Counted from the first letter of the stretch, positions 25,316 to 34,597 are shown. The stretch is DNA of 64,000 nucleotides from Rhodoglobus vestalii (GCF_006788895.1 NZ_VFRA01000001.1:1364001-1428000), one strand, 5' to 3'. Program-made: numbers and translations. The notes: a model not told the origin generated them from the letters alone.

Positions 25316-25678
25316 TCGAGCTCCTGCGCGAAGAACGAGGAAGCCGCCAACAGAATCTCGTTGGCACGCTTGAGCTCGCGCACTTCGGCTTCGAGCGCTT
25401 TGATGCGCTGCGCCTCGCTTGTCGTCGTTCCGGGGCGTTCGCCCGCGTCGATCGCGGCCTGCTTGCACCAACCAACCACGCAACGTATCGGGATTGACCC
25501 CAACACGCTGCCCGATCCGGATCACCGTCGCGTTCAGCGAAAACTCAGGATCTTCCTTCCTGGCCTCGGTAACAAGCCGAATCGCACGCTCCCGCAACTC
25601 CTGCGGATACTTCCTCAGTGCTGGCATAATCATCATCCTTCGTTGAATCAGACCCTCCACCAAACCCGGGGCGATTCA
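25316..25678 (-). mobile_element. IS3-D remnant with frameshifted OrfA
   Basis: The terminus TGAATCGCCCCGGGTTT (reading down from 25678) and MPALRKYPQELRERAIRLVT match the element at 60151-60532. OrfA shifts frame after GVNPDTLRGW. It continues CKQAAIDAGERPGTTTSEAQ in another frame up to the junction with IS481-A at 25315. OrfB is missing. Confidence 0.8.
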
Positions 25679-26302
25679 GATTTCGATCCCGAAAGTTCCT
25701 ACGCGCCCCGGCCCGCCACGACTTGGTTGGATCGATGGGTCGAGTTGGTGCGGCCGGCGACAACGCGGCGATCAACAATGTTCCTGGCTTGGTATGAGAC
25801 CTTCCCCGGTGCACCAGTTTCGCGCTGTCTCCGGCGAGCCGACGGTCGATCGTGGCCGGCGCGATCCGCAGCGGCAGCCCCGCCGTCTCGTCGCCGACGT
25901 CCAGCTCACCCTGCCGTCGCAGCCGCGGCACCAGATCCGGCAACGCCGCCGCCAGCAGGCGCCCACACGCCGTGCCCTGCACCGCCCACAAGAACCGCAA
26001 CGCCTCGATCACCTGCTCGCCATACACCGGTGGCCGCGGGACTCGTGGTCTCTCACCACCCGCAAGGCCAACGCGTGCCGCAGCGCCTTACGGGCATGGT
26101 CACGATGCCAGCCCATCGTCGCACACAACTCATCAAGGATCGCCTTCTTACCCGCCCGATCCGACCGCCCATACCGCGTCGCGATCGTCTTGGTCACAGC
26201 CCTACGCTCACTCATCGTCAGCTCCATGCCTCACCGCCCCGAAGCCACGACCGCAACCCCGCCAGACACACCGCTACGCGGGCATCTTTGATGAGTCAAC
26301 GC
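25679..26302 (-). mobile_element. Remnant of the rve-type IS (5' part)
   Basis: The outer terminus CGCGTTGACTCAT (minus strand from 26302) and the transposase start match the copies at 23336 and 44918. The transposase is damaged: MELTMSERRAVTKTIATRYG to LRVVRDHESRG (from 26227) shifts frame near 26015. It resumes VYGEQVIEALRFLWAVQGTA down to RGRSHTKPGTLL near 25790, where homology ends. Confidence 0.75.
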
Positions 26303-26308
26303 GCTGCT

Positions 26309-26368
26309 TTGATATAACTAGCGGTAACGTCTATGATTGGGGCTGCAATAGAATACGTAGAAACTACG
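26309..26368 (+). promoter_or_regulatory. Promoter and dyad in front of the amidohydrolase unit
   Basis: TTGATA (26309-26314) and TATGAT (26332-26337) are separated by exactly 17 bp, a good sigma-70-type promoter. CGTAG-AAA-CTACG (26356-26368) lies just past the expected start point, where a repressor could block. The promoter begins 7 bp after the IS remnant ends at 26302. Confidence 0.6.
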
Positions 26369-26417
26369 CAAGACCTTCTTTCAAACCACCTCACCGAGTG
26401 CTAAGGAGAACACCAAA

Positions 26418-26498
26418 ATGACCAGCAAGAAGCTCGAAATCATCGAAGTTCCTGACCATGGCGGGGCGGACTTACTCACGTCTGGAGTCAGATCATGA
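26418..26498 (+). CDS. 26-codon leader ORF, translationally coupled to the amidohydrolase
   Basis: AAGGAGA is followed, eight bases on, by an ATG encoding MTSKKLEIIEVPDHGGADLL, then TSGVRS and a stop. The stop overlaps the next ATG (ATGA, 26495-26498). The ribosome site here is much stronger than any in front of the amidohydrolase, so coupling is likely. The peptide could be a small partner, a leader, or the stub of a deleted gene fused by chance to this stop. I recognise no family. Confidence 0.55.
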   Translation: MTSKKLEIIEVPDHGGADLLTSGVRS

Positions 26499-27355
26499 CT
26501 GGAGATATCATTGACTTCCGTGTGCAACCGCCATTTGAAAGCTTCGGATCCATCTTCTTCTTTAGGGACCGCGAGGTTAACCCTGACCCGGTCACGATAT
26601 CACCGTTTGCCGTGGGACGAAGGTCGGCGCCCTCTTTTGACCAGTTCTCCATGGAATTGTTCACGACGGAGATGGATCATTCAGGAATCAAGCACGCAGT
26701 TATCATGGGTCAGCACGCTGCTCCGGAATACGGGTCAGTAAACAATGCTGACATCGCCAAGCTAGTGAGCGACGACCAAGAGAGATTCACGGGCTTCGCC
26801 GGTATTGATGCAAATGCCCCTGGAGCGATGGAAGAGCTTGAATCGGCAATAGCGTTGGGGTGCAGAGGGATATCCTTAGTGACCGGCTGGTCGCGAAAAG
26901 CTTATCACGAGGATGCGCCGGTCCTCGAGCCTATATTGGCGGTTTGCGCCGCCCGGGGCCTACCGGTTATGTTTACTTCCAGCCACTACATCGGGCCAGA
27001 CCTGTCGTGGGCAGAGCCGCACTACATACAGCGAGTTGCTCTTGCTCATCCTGATCTTACGGTCATCGTCGGTCATGGTAACTGGCCTTGGACCACAGCG
27101 GCCTGCGCATTGGCGATGCGGTGTCCGAACGTTTATCTCATGCCCGAGTTCTATATGTACATGCCCGGAATGCCGGGAGCAAGGGACTACATTGACGCCG
27201 CAAATGGGTTCCTGGCACACCGTTTTTTGTACTCCTCTTGCTACCCGACCCTGTCGCTCGAGCAGGCTCTGGAGAATTTCAGTGCTCTTCCCATTTCACC
27301 CAAGTCGCGAAAGTTGATGCTTTATGAAAATGCGGCTCGTGTGCTGTCTTTGTAA
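26495..27355 (+). CDS. Amidohydrolase-2-like protein lacking canonical metal ligands
   Basis: 286 residues with the TIM-barrel outline of the Amidohydrolase_2 (decarboxylase/hydrolase) family: IDFRVQPPF at the start, RFTGFAGIDAN, GCRGISLVTGW, SSHYIGPDLSW, VIVGHGNWPW and a C-terminal ENAARVLSL. The usual first-strand HxH is replaced by FRVQ and the late Asp (GSDYP-type) by YSSCYP; only the VGHG histidine remains. A metal-independent lactonase or a different chemistry is possible. Paralogue of the gene at 37767-38651, which has the same replacements. Followed 6 nt later by an SDR remnant. Confidence 0.75.
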   Translation: MTGDIIDFRVQPPFESFGSIFFFRDREVNPDPVTISPFAVGRRSAPSFDQFSMELFTTEMDHSGIKHAVIMGQHAAPEYGSVNNADIAKLVSDDQERFTGFAGIDANAPGAMEELESAIALGCRGISLVTGWSRKAYHEDAPVLEPILAVCAARGLPVMFTSSHYIGPDLSWAEPHYIQRVALAHPDLTVIVGHGNWPWTTAACALAMRCPNVYLMPEFYMYMPGMPGARDYIDAANGFLAHRFLYSSCYPTLSLEQALENFSALPISPKSRKLMLYENAARVLSL

Positions 27356-27361
27356 CCTCCC

Positions 27362-27975
27362 ATGATCGCCACATTGCAACGACCTCCAACCCTGGTCATT
27401 GGTGCCGGCGGAGAAGTCGGACGTCATGTGACACGAATCTTGCTTGAATCGGGATCGTCAGTAGTAATTGCAGATCACGTACCAGAGACTTTAGAGAAAA
27501 CGAGATCGGAACTTGGCATTGATGGCCAATTCGCGCGACTCTTTGATGCGTTCAATCCTTGTGAAGTGGCGGATGCGGTTGCCGAGATATAATCGAATTA
27601 TGGGGCTCGGTCTGGGCTCGTTAACTCCCAGGGTATCGCCGGACGCGACCTGATCGCTCTTGTATCGGCGGAACCATAGGGGACTCGTCCTAAGAATCAA
27701 GCTGTCGTCTGCCCTCTACGGCTGTTAGGCGGCGGTGTCACTGATGCGAGGAGTTCCCGGGGCTGCAATCGTGAGTTCTGCCCTCAGTTGCAGGACTACG
27801 CGAGCAGCAAAGGAGCCTACCCGTACGCGAACTCGAAAACAGGAGTAATCATGTGTTCGAGGACCCTTGCGGCTGAGTTGCCACGGGATGATGTGAGGGT
27901 GCACGCGGTCTGTCCTACCGCAATCGATTCGCCAATGGTGCTGCGCGCCGCTATGGGGGCAGGCAACGGCCCGAG
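27362..27975 (+). pseudogene. Decayed SDR
   Basis: Pieces of one SDR occur in three frames. They are TLVIGAGGEVGRHVTRILLE (27362 onward, stop at 27592), LVNSQGIAGRDLIALVS (about 27630-27680, equivalent to the NNAG region), and LQDYASSKGAYPYANSKTGV with VRVHAVCPTAIDSPMV (about 27788-27975, the catalytic YxxxK region). Frameshifts and deletions have destroyed it. It followed the amidohydrolase, mirroring the SDR-amidohydrolase order at 36.8-39.4 kb. Confidence 0.75.
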
Positions 27976-28212
27976 GTGCTCTATGGGCGTCGGAAGATGA
28001 CCGCATGGCTTGCCCGCACCGATTTCCCGAAAGTGCGCAAACACAGCGTTGACGCTCTCATGCGCGACGAGGGCATGTCCGGGCTCATTCGTGGTAGGAA
28101 GGCCGTCACCACGATCTCCTCCAAGAACGGTCTCCGCGCCGGCGACCTGCTGAACCGGCAGTTCACCGCGCCGCGCCCGAATCACACCTGGGTTACGGAT
28201 TTCACGTACTAG
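27976..28212 (+). pseudogene. IS3-family OrfB fragment (IS3-F)
   Basis: LYGRRKMTAWLARTDFPKV, DALMRDEGMSGLIRGR and RQFTAPRPNHTWVTDFTY are the start of an IS3 OrfB up to the first catalytic Asp. The frame ends next to the RIT1 palindrome at 28224, so RIT1 or its rearrangement cut this element. Confidence 0.8.
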
Positions 28213-28223
28213 GCTCAGTCGAA

Positions 28224-28294
28224 GATTATGTGCAGTCCGCTGCGGAGGTGCGCGTCCTGCATGGCGATTCCTGGCGATGTGGCTGCGCATAATC
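28224..28294. repeat. RIT1 terminal palindrome
   Basis: GATTATGTGCAG (28224) and CTGCGCATAATC (ending 28294) form an inverted pair around a ~47-bp centre. The end overlaps the stop of gene C. RIT2 ends have the same design with GATTATGCCGA / TCGGCATAATC. Probably the recombinase-binding terminus. Confidence 0.7.
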
Positions 28295-29295
28295 AGAGAC
28301 CTTGAAGGAAGCCGAGGAGACTATCGTCGGGCTGGAAGCGCGCGGGGGCTGGGCCGGGATCTGCTAGGTGTTGCAGGACGGCTTCCTTGGCGGACAGATC
28401 GGCTTCGAGGTACTGATGCGTGGTCGCCGGGCTGGAATGTCCGAGCCACAAGGCAATGGTGGCTAGGTCCGTTCCGGATTGCAGCAGGTGCATCGCGGTC
28501 GAGTGGCGCAGCGTGTGCGGGGAGATGTGCTGGTCCTGCAGAGACGGGCAATGTTGTTCTGCCGCAGCAACAGCCCGATCGAGTCGGTCCCGAACCCCGG
28601 AGCGAGACATCGGCTCACCGGCCCGGTTGGGAAACACCGGCGCCTCGGAAGTGCCGTCGATTCTGGTCAACCAGGCCCGAAGTTCGGTCGCGGTGTTCTT
28701 CCAGAGCGGGATGACACGTTCCTTGCGGCCCTTGCCGTGCAGAAGCACCGCGGTTTGACGCTCCAGTAGGACATCGCGCACGCGAAGTGCGGTGATCTCC
28801 GAGACGCGAGCACCGGTGTTGTAATTGGTGGCGAGCATCACTGCGTCTCGGCGCCCGCTCCAGGAAGCGCGGTCCGGTGCGGCCAGGATCACGGCGACCT
28901 GCTCACGGGTCAGATAGCCAAGCACGGGACGGTCGAACCGTTTGGCCGGGATGGCCAGCACCCGGCTGGTGACTGGTAGCGAAGCCGGGTCGCGCACTGC
29001 TACGTAACGCATGAAGGAATGGATCGCTACCAAGGCGCGCGTTGCGGGTCCGGGCGCTGTTGTGGCGCTCGGTCTCGAGATGGTCGAGGAAGTCCAGCAC
29101 CAAGGGTGCGTCCAGATCTGCCATCTGCAATGCCGACGGCGAGGTGCCGGCGTGCTTCTCGAGATACCCGAACAGCAACTCGAAAGCGTCGCGGTAGCTT
29201 TCTACCGTGCGGGCGCTGGCCCCGCGCTGGGTGATCAGACGTTGGAGGAAGAAGTCCTGCACAAGTTGTGGGAATCCTATCTGTGGAGCCCTCAT
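28293..29295 (-). pseudogene. RIT1 recombinase C, one-base frameshift
   Basis: N-part: PQLVQDFFLQRLITQRGASA to ERHNSARTRNARL. C-part: VAIHSFMRYVAVRDPASLPV onward with TGARVSEITALRV (Arg), HGKGRKERVIPL (Lys), SPHTLRHSTAMHLL (His-x-x-Arg), WLGHSSPATTHQYLEADL (His, Tyr). One extra base around 29029-29032 (CTTGGTAGC instead of CTTGTAGC on the minus strand) breaks the frame. Restored length would be 333 residues, close to RIT2 gene C (341). Catalytic residues are otherwise complete. Confidence 0.8.
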
Positions 29296-30242
29296 GACGC
29301 ACCTGCCGCGGGGTCGGCGAAGGCTTCGAAACGCTCAGAGATGATGCCCATCAGTTCCGGCGCGGCTGAGAAATACCAATAGAGGCTCCGCACTTCCGCG
29401 TGGCCCATGTAGGTTGCCAACACCGCGATCTTGGCGTCGATGTTGACCTCTTGGGCGTGCCAGGCCTCGATGCGCCGCACCACCATCCGGTGTCGCAGGT
29501 CGTGGATGCGCGGTGTCCGGGTGCGTCCGACGGCGGTCCAGCCCAGCTGCCGGCGCAAGACACCGAACGTGTGCTCGGCGGCGTTGTAACTGACCCGGTC
29601 GCTGCGGTCGGTGCGGAAAAACGGCTGGCCCCCACTTGGATGGCCGAAGCGTTGTTCCCGCTCGGTAGCGTATGCGCCCAGTGGCCCCAATGCGCTGGGA
29701 TGCAGGGGCACGAGTCGACTTCGACCGCGTTTCCCGGCCCGCACGGTGAGTAAGCCTCCTGCCAGGTCCACGTCATCACAGGTCAGCGCCAACGCTTCGC
29801 TGATCCGTAGACCGGTGCAGGCGATCAGCCCGAACAAGGTGGCGTAACAGCGCGGCCTCAATCCGTCGGTCGGGGCCAGGCGTGTGGTGGCTTGGAGCAG
29901 GTCACCGATCTCCCGGTCGGAGTAGATGTGTGGTGGTTTGCGGTGGCCGTTGGGGCCCAACAGCCCGGGGATGGGGACCTCGGTCGCGCCATCAGAGCCA
30001 GCCAGGTGACGAAGGAATCCGCGCACCGTCGTCAACCTGCGTGCCGGGTTGTGTGGATCGGTGGAGGCAGTCTCCGCCGCCCAGTTGAGGCTCGACTCCA
30101 GTGGGATCGGCCCGTGATGCCCTGCCGCGTCCAGATAGCTTGCGAACGAGCGCAATGCCCGCTCATGGCTGGGCGAGCGGTAGCCAAGGCCACGGCGCAG
30201 CGCCACAAATTCAACCACACGTGAGGCCACGTCCCCGCTCAT
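29292..30242 (-). CDS. RIT1 recombinase B (tyrosine recombinase)
   Basis: 316 residues from the ATG at 30242, which overlaps the gene A stop (ATGA); its own stop overlaps gene C in the same way. Visible: an N-terminal SAM-like domain (VVEFVALRRGLGYRSPSHER), CTGLRISEALALTCDDV (Arg), RAGKRGRSRLVPLH (Lys), RIHDLRHRMVVRRI (His-x-x-Arg) and YMGHAEVRSLYWYFSA (His, Tyr). The trio B subunit typically carries the YWY ending. It looks intact. Confidence 0.85.
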   Translation of the reverse strand: MSGDVASRVVEFVALRRGLGYRSPSHERALRSFASYLDAAGHHGPIPLESSLNWAAETASTDPHNPARRLTTVRGFLRHLAGSDGATEVPIPGLLGPNGHRKPPHIYSDREIGDLLQATTRLAPTDGLRPRCYATLFGLIACTGLRISEALALTCDDVDLAGGLLTVRAGKRGRSRLVPLHPSALGPLGAYATEREQRFGHPSGGQPFFRTDRSDRVSYNAAEHTFGVLRRQLGWTAVGRTRTPRIHDLRHRMVVRRIEAWHAQEVNIDAKIAVLATYMGHAEVRSLYWYFSAAPELMGIISERFEAFADPAAGAS

Positions 30243-30482
30243 GACGTCGCCTCTGGCCACGGTAGGCCGACCTCGCGTAACGCCGCGACATTGACCGCTG
30301 CATAGATTCTGGTGGTAGCCAGCGAGGAATGACCCATCAAATCGGCGATCTGTGACAGCCCTGCCTCGTGCTCAAGCAACCCGGTGGCCAGCGAGTGACG
30401 CAGCAGATTGGCCCCATGCGTCGGTGCGTCGATCCCCGCGCGCTCCAAGGCATGCTCGACCGCACGCCTGACGATGCTGCTG
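30239..30482 (-). pseudogene. RIT1 recombinase A, C-terminal 80 residues
   Basis: VRRAVEHALERAGIDAPTHG, then LLRHSLATGLLEHEAGLSQIAD and SSLATTRIYAAVN are the end of a tyrosine recombinase with the Leu-Arg-His box and the catalytic Tyr. The upstream part was lost at the ISAzo13 end (30483) and is not found beyond 33132. Confidence 0.8.
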
Positions 30483-30789
30483 CTAAGGGCTCGCGCGATA
30501 ATTAACCCAGTTTTGGCCTGAAAGTTCTTTAGGCTTGTGCTATGTCTGAGATTACGGAGTTGGCAGGGTTCGATACGGCGTTCGCGACCGCGTTGGCGGG
30601 AGTGCTGGTCGAGGTGGGACCCATTCTGGACGAGCGGCAGAAGCGGGTGTTGGCCGGGGCGGGTGCCCGGCAGCTGGGCCATGGCGGGATCAAGCTGGTC
30701 GCGGCAGCGACCGGGGTGTCTGGTGTGCTGCGGATATTTCGGACAGTGGGCCCTCTTAAAATGGGGGTTCACTGAAAGTAGAGATCAGC

Positions 30790-31080
30790 ATGACCACAGC
30801 ACGCCGGAAATTTACCCAGGAGTTCAGAGATGAGTTGTGTCGGGAGGTGATCAGCACCTCGAAGCCGATCAGGGACGTGGCCGAGTCCTACGGGGTCGGC
30901 CACGAAACATTGCGCAACTGGCTGATCAAGTATCGCGAAGCGAATGGTGGCACCGAGACGGAGCTGACCGTCCCCGAGCGTGCCCGTCTCAAAGTACTCG
31001 AGCGGGAAAATCAGGAGCTCAAGGCTGAGACCCAATTTTTGAAAAAAGCGGCCGCTTACTTCGCGCGGGAGCAGCGGTAG
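30790..31080 (+). CDS. IS3-A OrfA
   Basis: 96 residues: MTTARRKFTQEFRDELCREV, the HTH KPIRDVAESYGVGHETLRNW and a zipper VLERENQELKAETQFLKKAA. AAAAAAG at 31042-31048 is a classical -1 slippery heptamer just before the stop, in phase with OrfB, so an OrfAB transposase by frameshifting is expected. Confidence 0.9.
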   Translation: MTTARRKFTQEFRDELCREVISTSKPIRDVAESYGVGHETLRNWLIKYREANGGTETELTVPERARLKVLERENQELKAETQFLKKAAAYFAREQR

Positions 31081-31973
31081 TGAGCAAGTACGAATTCATC
31101 GACTCCCAAAAAGCTGAGCCCAACAACCGGAATCCTGTGGTGAATATGTGTCGCTGGTTGGAGGTGTCAACCTCTGGTTTCTACCACTGGCTGACGCGCC
31201 CGCAATCGGCGACGTCGGCCCGCCGGGAAACCCTCTTGGCGCGGATCCGACACTATTTTGAGGAGTCTGACGGCACTTACGGGTATCGGCGAATCCACGC
31301 GGACCTGACCGCCGAGCAGACGCAGTGTTCCCCCGAACTCGTCCGGCAGCTGATGCGCCAGGAAGGCCTCGTAGCCTGCCAACCACGGCCATTCCGGGTC
31401 ACGACGGAGGCCGACGCGTTGGCCGCAGCAAACGTGCCCGACCTTGTCAAACGCGACTTCACCGCGGATCGTCCGGGGATGAAATTCATCGGAGACATCA
31501 CGTATATCCACACCTGGCAGGGGTTCGTCTACCTGGCCACGGTCATCGACTGCTACTCGAAGAAAGTCGTTGGCTGGTCCATTGCCGATCACATGCGTAC
31601 CGAACTCGTCGAGGACGCTCTCAAGAATGCCGCGGCAACGACCCTGATCGCGCCTGACGCCATTTGGCACTCCGATCGCGGAAGCGTCTACACCTCAGCC
31701 GTCTACCGGGCCCTGGTGACCAGTCTGGGCATGCGCTCATCTATGGGCCGCACCGGCGTCTGTTGGGATAACAGCATGGCGGAAAGTTTCTTCTCGATGC
31801 TCAAGAATGAGCGCGTGTATCGGACCGTTTACGCGACCAAGACGCAGGCTCGCAGCGACATCATCCGCTATATCGAGGGATTTTACAACAGTCGCAGGCG
31901 GCACTCAGCGCTCGATTATCGACGGCCCAACGAAGTCCACTATGGTTATCAACAGCCAGCCCTGGCAGCGTAG
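31080..31973 (+). CDS. IS3-A OrfB transposase
   Basis: 297 residues from a GTG overlapping the OrfA stop by one base. DDE residues occur in KFIGDITYIHTWQG (Asp), IWHSDRGSVYTSAVY (Asp) and VCWDNSMAESFFSMLKNE (Glu), with the usual C-terminal RRRHSALDYRRPNEV. Intact. Confidence 0.95.
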   Translation: MSKYEFIDSQKAEPNNRNPVVNMCRWLEVSTSGFYHWLTRPQSATSARRETLLARIRHYFEESDGTYGYRRIHADLTAEQTQCSPELVRQLMRQEGLVACQPRPFRVTTEADALAAANVPDLVKRDFTADRPGMKFIGDITYIHTWQGFVYLATVIDCYSKKVVGWSIADHMRTELVEDALKNAAATTLIAPDAIWHSDRGSVYTSAVYRALVTSLGMRSSMGRTGVCWDNSMAESFFSMLKNERVYRTVYATKTQARSDIIRYIEGFYNSRRRHSALDYRRPNEVHYGYQQPALAA

Positions 31974-33205
31974 AAGAATCCACTAATTCCGCTGTCCGAA
32001 ATCCCCGTAGCAGCCCAGTCGGCAGATACGGTCGGGCGGGGCGCGAAGGAGCTGGAAGCGGGGCTGGTCACTGATGGTCGGGTGCGGATGAAGGGTGCGG
32101 GCCGTCCGACGCTGGAGCAGAAGGACCCACTGGTGTGGGAGGCGTTGAACGCGTTGGTGGATCCGGTAACCCGCGGGGATCCGATGTCGCCGCTGCGGTG
32201 GACGACGAAGTCGACCGTGAAGCTGGCAGACACGCTCACCTCGCAAGGTCACCAGGTGGGGCCCAAGACGGTGGCCAGGCTCTTGAAGGATCACGGATAC
32301 AGTCTGCAGGCCAACGCGAAAAAGCTTGAGGGGCGCCAGCATCCCGACCGCGACGCCCAGTTCATCTACCTGAACGAGCAGGTCACTGCGTTCTTGGACG
32401 CTGGGCTGCCGGTGATCTCGGTCGACACGAAGAAGAAAGAGAACATTGGGAGGTACTCCAATGGCGGTGCGGAGTACTCTCCTCAGGGTGAACCGGAGAC
32501 AACCAACACTTACGACTTCATCGGAGAGGCCGGCAAGGCGGTGCCCTACGGGGTCTATGACGTGGGCGCGAACAGCGGCTGGGTCAACGTCGGCTCCGAT
32601 GCCGACACCGGAGTGTTCGCGGTCGAGTCCATCCGCCGCTGGTGGACCAAAATCGGCCATCCCGGCTACCCAGAAGCAACGAAACTGCTGATCACCGCGG
32701 ACGGTGGCGGATCCAACGGTTCCAGACTGCGGTTATGGAAAACCCAGCTCGCCGAGCTGTCTACCGAGACCAGACTGGACATCACGGTCTGCCACCTGCC
32801 GCCGGGCACCTCCAAATGGAACAAAATCGAACACCGAATGTTCTCCGCGATCACCATGAATTGGCGCGGCCGCCCCCTGGAAACCCACGAGATCGTCGTC
32901 GAAACGATCGCCGCAACGACCAACAAGACCGGGCTCACGATCCAATCCATGCTCGACACGAACCTCTACGAGAAAGGCATCAAGATCACCGACAAGCAGA
33001 TGAAAGAATTCGAGGCCGAACACCTCCACCGACACGACTTCCACGGCGAATGGAACTACACCGTGCGCTCCGCGCCCGAGGACAACCCGACACGCCCGAG
33101 ATAACCGAAGTCATTTCTACGTGAGCCCTTAGTTCTACTCAATCGAGCCTGTGATTAGCTTTCATCAGTATTCATTGAGACTGATCATACGCAGAGCGCA
33201 CACAC

Positions 33206-33220
33206 GAACGCAATACGCAC
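33206..33220. promoter_or_regulatory. Orphan copy of the putative IclR operator
   Basis: GAACGCAATACGCAC differs at one base from GAACGCAATACGAAC at 2092. It lies in a 292-bp gap (33133-33424) between ISAzo13 and IS481-A with no gene beside it. It may mark the promoter of a catabolic gene lost through IS activity. Confidence 0.45.
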
Positions 33221-33278
33221 ACTCTGGTTGTTTTCCTTTTCTCTGTCCAGTCACCGACAAAGATAGATGAGTCTATAT

Positions 33279-33318
33279 AGTGAGTGAGTGAGTGAGTGAG
33301 TGAGTGAGTGAGTGAGTG
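33279..33318. repeat. Tetranucleotide repeat (AGTG/GTGA), about 10 copies
   Basis: An uninterrupted 40-bp GTGA-type microsatellite in non-coding DNA between two insertion sequences. Nothing else is recognisable from 33319 to 33424. Confidence 0.9.
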
Positions 33319-33552
33319 GGTCGACCGGACGCTGCGGATCAGCCTCGCTCTCGGAGAATTCTCATCACCTACAGGACATCAGCGGTCGGTGCATTGCTTT
33401 GTGACTCGTGCAGAAAATCAGGGGCTAGGTGTACTGCCCAGGCAGGTTGGTTGAGTTTGTGTGGTGACACGCCCTGAGCTTTGGGCGTTAGGAAGGCCTC
33501 CGGTTGTGGAGTGGAGATGTTCATGTAACCACTTCACCTACCGGAGGCCCTC

Positions 33553-34551
33553 GTGTCCCACGCTAATGCTGAACTGACCCCGCGCGCCCGTCTGCGGCTG
33601 GCGCGCCTGATCGTCGAGGAAGGGTGGAGTATCGCGTCGGCGGCGAGGATGTTCCGGGTCTCGTGGCCGACCGCGAAACGGTGGGCCCAGCGTTTCACCC
33701 AGCATGGCGACGCGGGGATGCAGGATCGCAGCTCCCGCCCTCGTCACTCGCCGAACAAGACGCCGGAGTCCCTCAAGCGCAAGATCATCGCGTTGCGGTG
33801 GCGTAAACGTCTGGGACCGGTTCAGATCGCCGGCCAGCTGACAATCGCCCCGTCGACCGTGCACGCCGTGCTGGTGCGGTGTCGGGTCAACCGACTCTCG
33901 TTCATCACCCGGCAGACAGGGGAACCGGTGCACCGTTACGAGCACGAGTATCCCGGCTCGATGATCCACGTTGATGTGACAAAGTTCGGCAACATCCCCG
34001 ACGGGGGTGGCCATCGTTACGTGGGACGCCAGCAAGGAGGCGCGAATCGTGCGGCGACCACTCGCCGCACAGGCATACGGGCCGCGGACCGCACCGCGCG
34101 GCTGGGCACTTCGTTCGTGCACACCGTCATCGATGACAACTCCCGCGTCGCCTACGCGGAGATCTGCTCAGATGAGAAAGCCGATACTGCCATCGGGGTG
34201 CTGCAACGCGCGGTGCTCTGGTTCGCCGAACGCGGAGTGGTCGTCGAGCGTGTGCTCTCCGACAACGGGTCCGCTTACAAGTCGCACGCCTGGCGAGACG
34301 CCTGCACCGAACTCTCGCTCACGCCGAAACGGACCCGGCCCTACCGGCCTCAGACGAACGGGAAGATCGAACGCTTCCACCGCACCCTCGGCGGCGGCTG
34401 GGCCTACGGACGCTTCTACGGCTCCGACACCGAACGACGCGCCGCACTGCAACCATGGCTGCACTACTACAATCACCACAGGCTCCACTCCGCAATCGGA
34501 AACAAGCCACCCCTCAGCCGGTTAACTAGGGTCTGCTGCACGAGTAGGTGA
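33553..34551 (+). pseudogene. IS481-A transposase, last codons replaced by IS3-B
   Basis: Identical to the copy at 24189-25187 up to KPPLSRLT. The original NLPGHYS ending is replaced by RVCCTSR and a stop read from the IS3-B inverted repeat. All DDE residues (MIHVDVTKFG, VLSDNGSAYKS, NGKIERFHRTL) remain, so activity may survive. Confidence 0.85.
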
Positions 34552-34597
34552 CATCTGAGTTGGCTTGCCCGGGTGGGTGGGCTGGAAGGATGTCTGT

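Larger units (their letters stand above)
28224..30482 (-). mobile_element. RIT1: Recombinase-In-Trio element, damaged
   Basis: Three leftward tyrosine recombinase genes (A fragment, B, frameshifted C) are joined by ATGA overlaps, the layout described for RIT elements. One end is present as a 71-bp palindrome (28224-28294). The other end and most of gene A are missing beyond the ISAzo13 element at 30483. RIT2 (45758-55892) is a second, more complete example. Confidence 0.8.
30721..32017 (+). mobile_element. IS3-family element IS3-A, copy 1 (1297 bp)
   Basis: 26-bp imperfect ends start TGGTGTGCTGCGGATATTTC and (complement) TGGGCTGCTACGGGGATTTC. A GTC is duplicated on both sides (30718-30720 and 32018-32020), showing simple insertion into the ISAzo13 transposase gene. 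Two further copies (57695-58991, 60533-61829) have identical translations and length. Confidence 0.95.
30542..33104 (+). pseudogene. ISAzo13 transposase, interrupted by IS3-A
   Basis: Exonic pieces 30542-30720 and 32021-33104 join after removal of IS3-A and one GTC, giving 420 residues. Features are an N-terminal helical domain (MSEITELAGFDTAFATALAG), VISVDTKKKENIG (first Asp), LLITADGGGSNGSRLRLWK (second Asp) and SKWNKIEHRMFSAITMNWRG (Glu), the DDE set of the Rhodopirellula-type/ISAzo13 transposases. It would be functional if IS3-A excised precisely. Confidence 0.85.
30483..33132 (+). mobile_element. ISAzo13-family element, copy 1, split by IS3-A
   Basis: Ends CTAAGGGCTC (30483) and GAGCCCTTAG (33132) are inverted; copy 2 at 61830-62732 retains the same left end. 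Net length without IS3-A is 1350 bp. Flanks share no direct repeat, and gene A of RIT1 does not resume on the far side, so the locus has been rearranged. Confidence 0.85.

Noticed and set aside
31167..31670. 167-codon minus-strand frame, also seen at 58042 and 60979
   Set aside because: Antisense shadow repeated with every copy of IS3-A.
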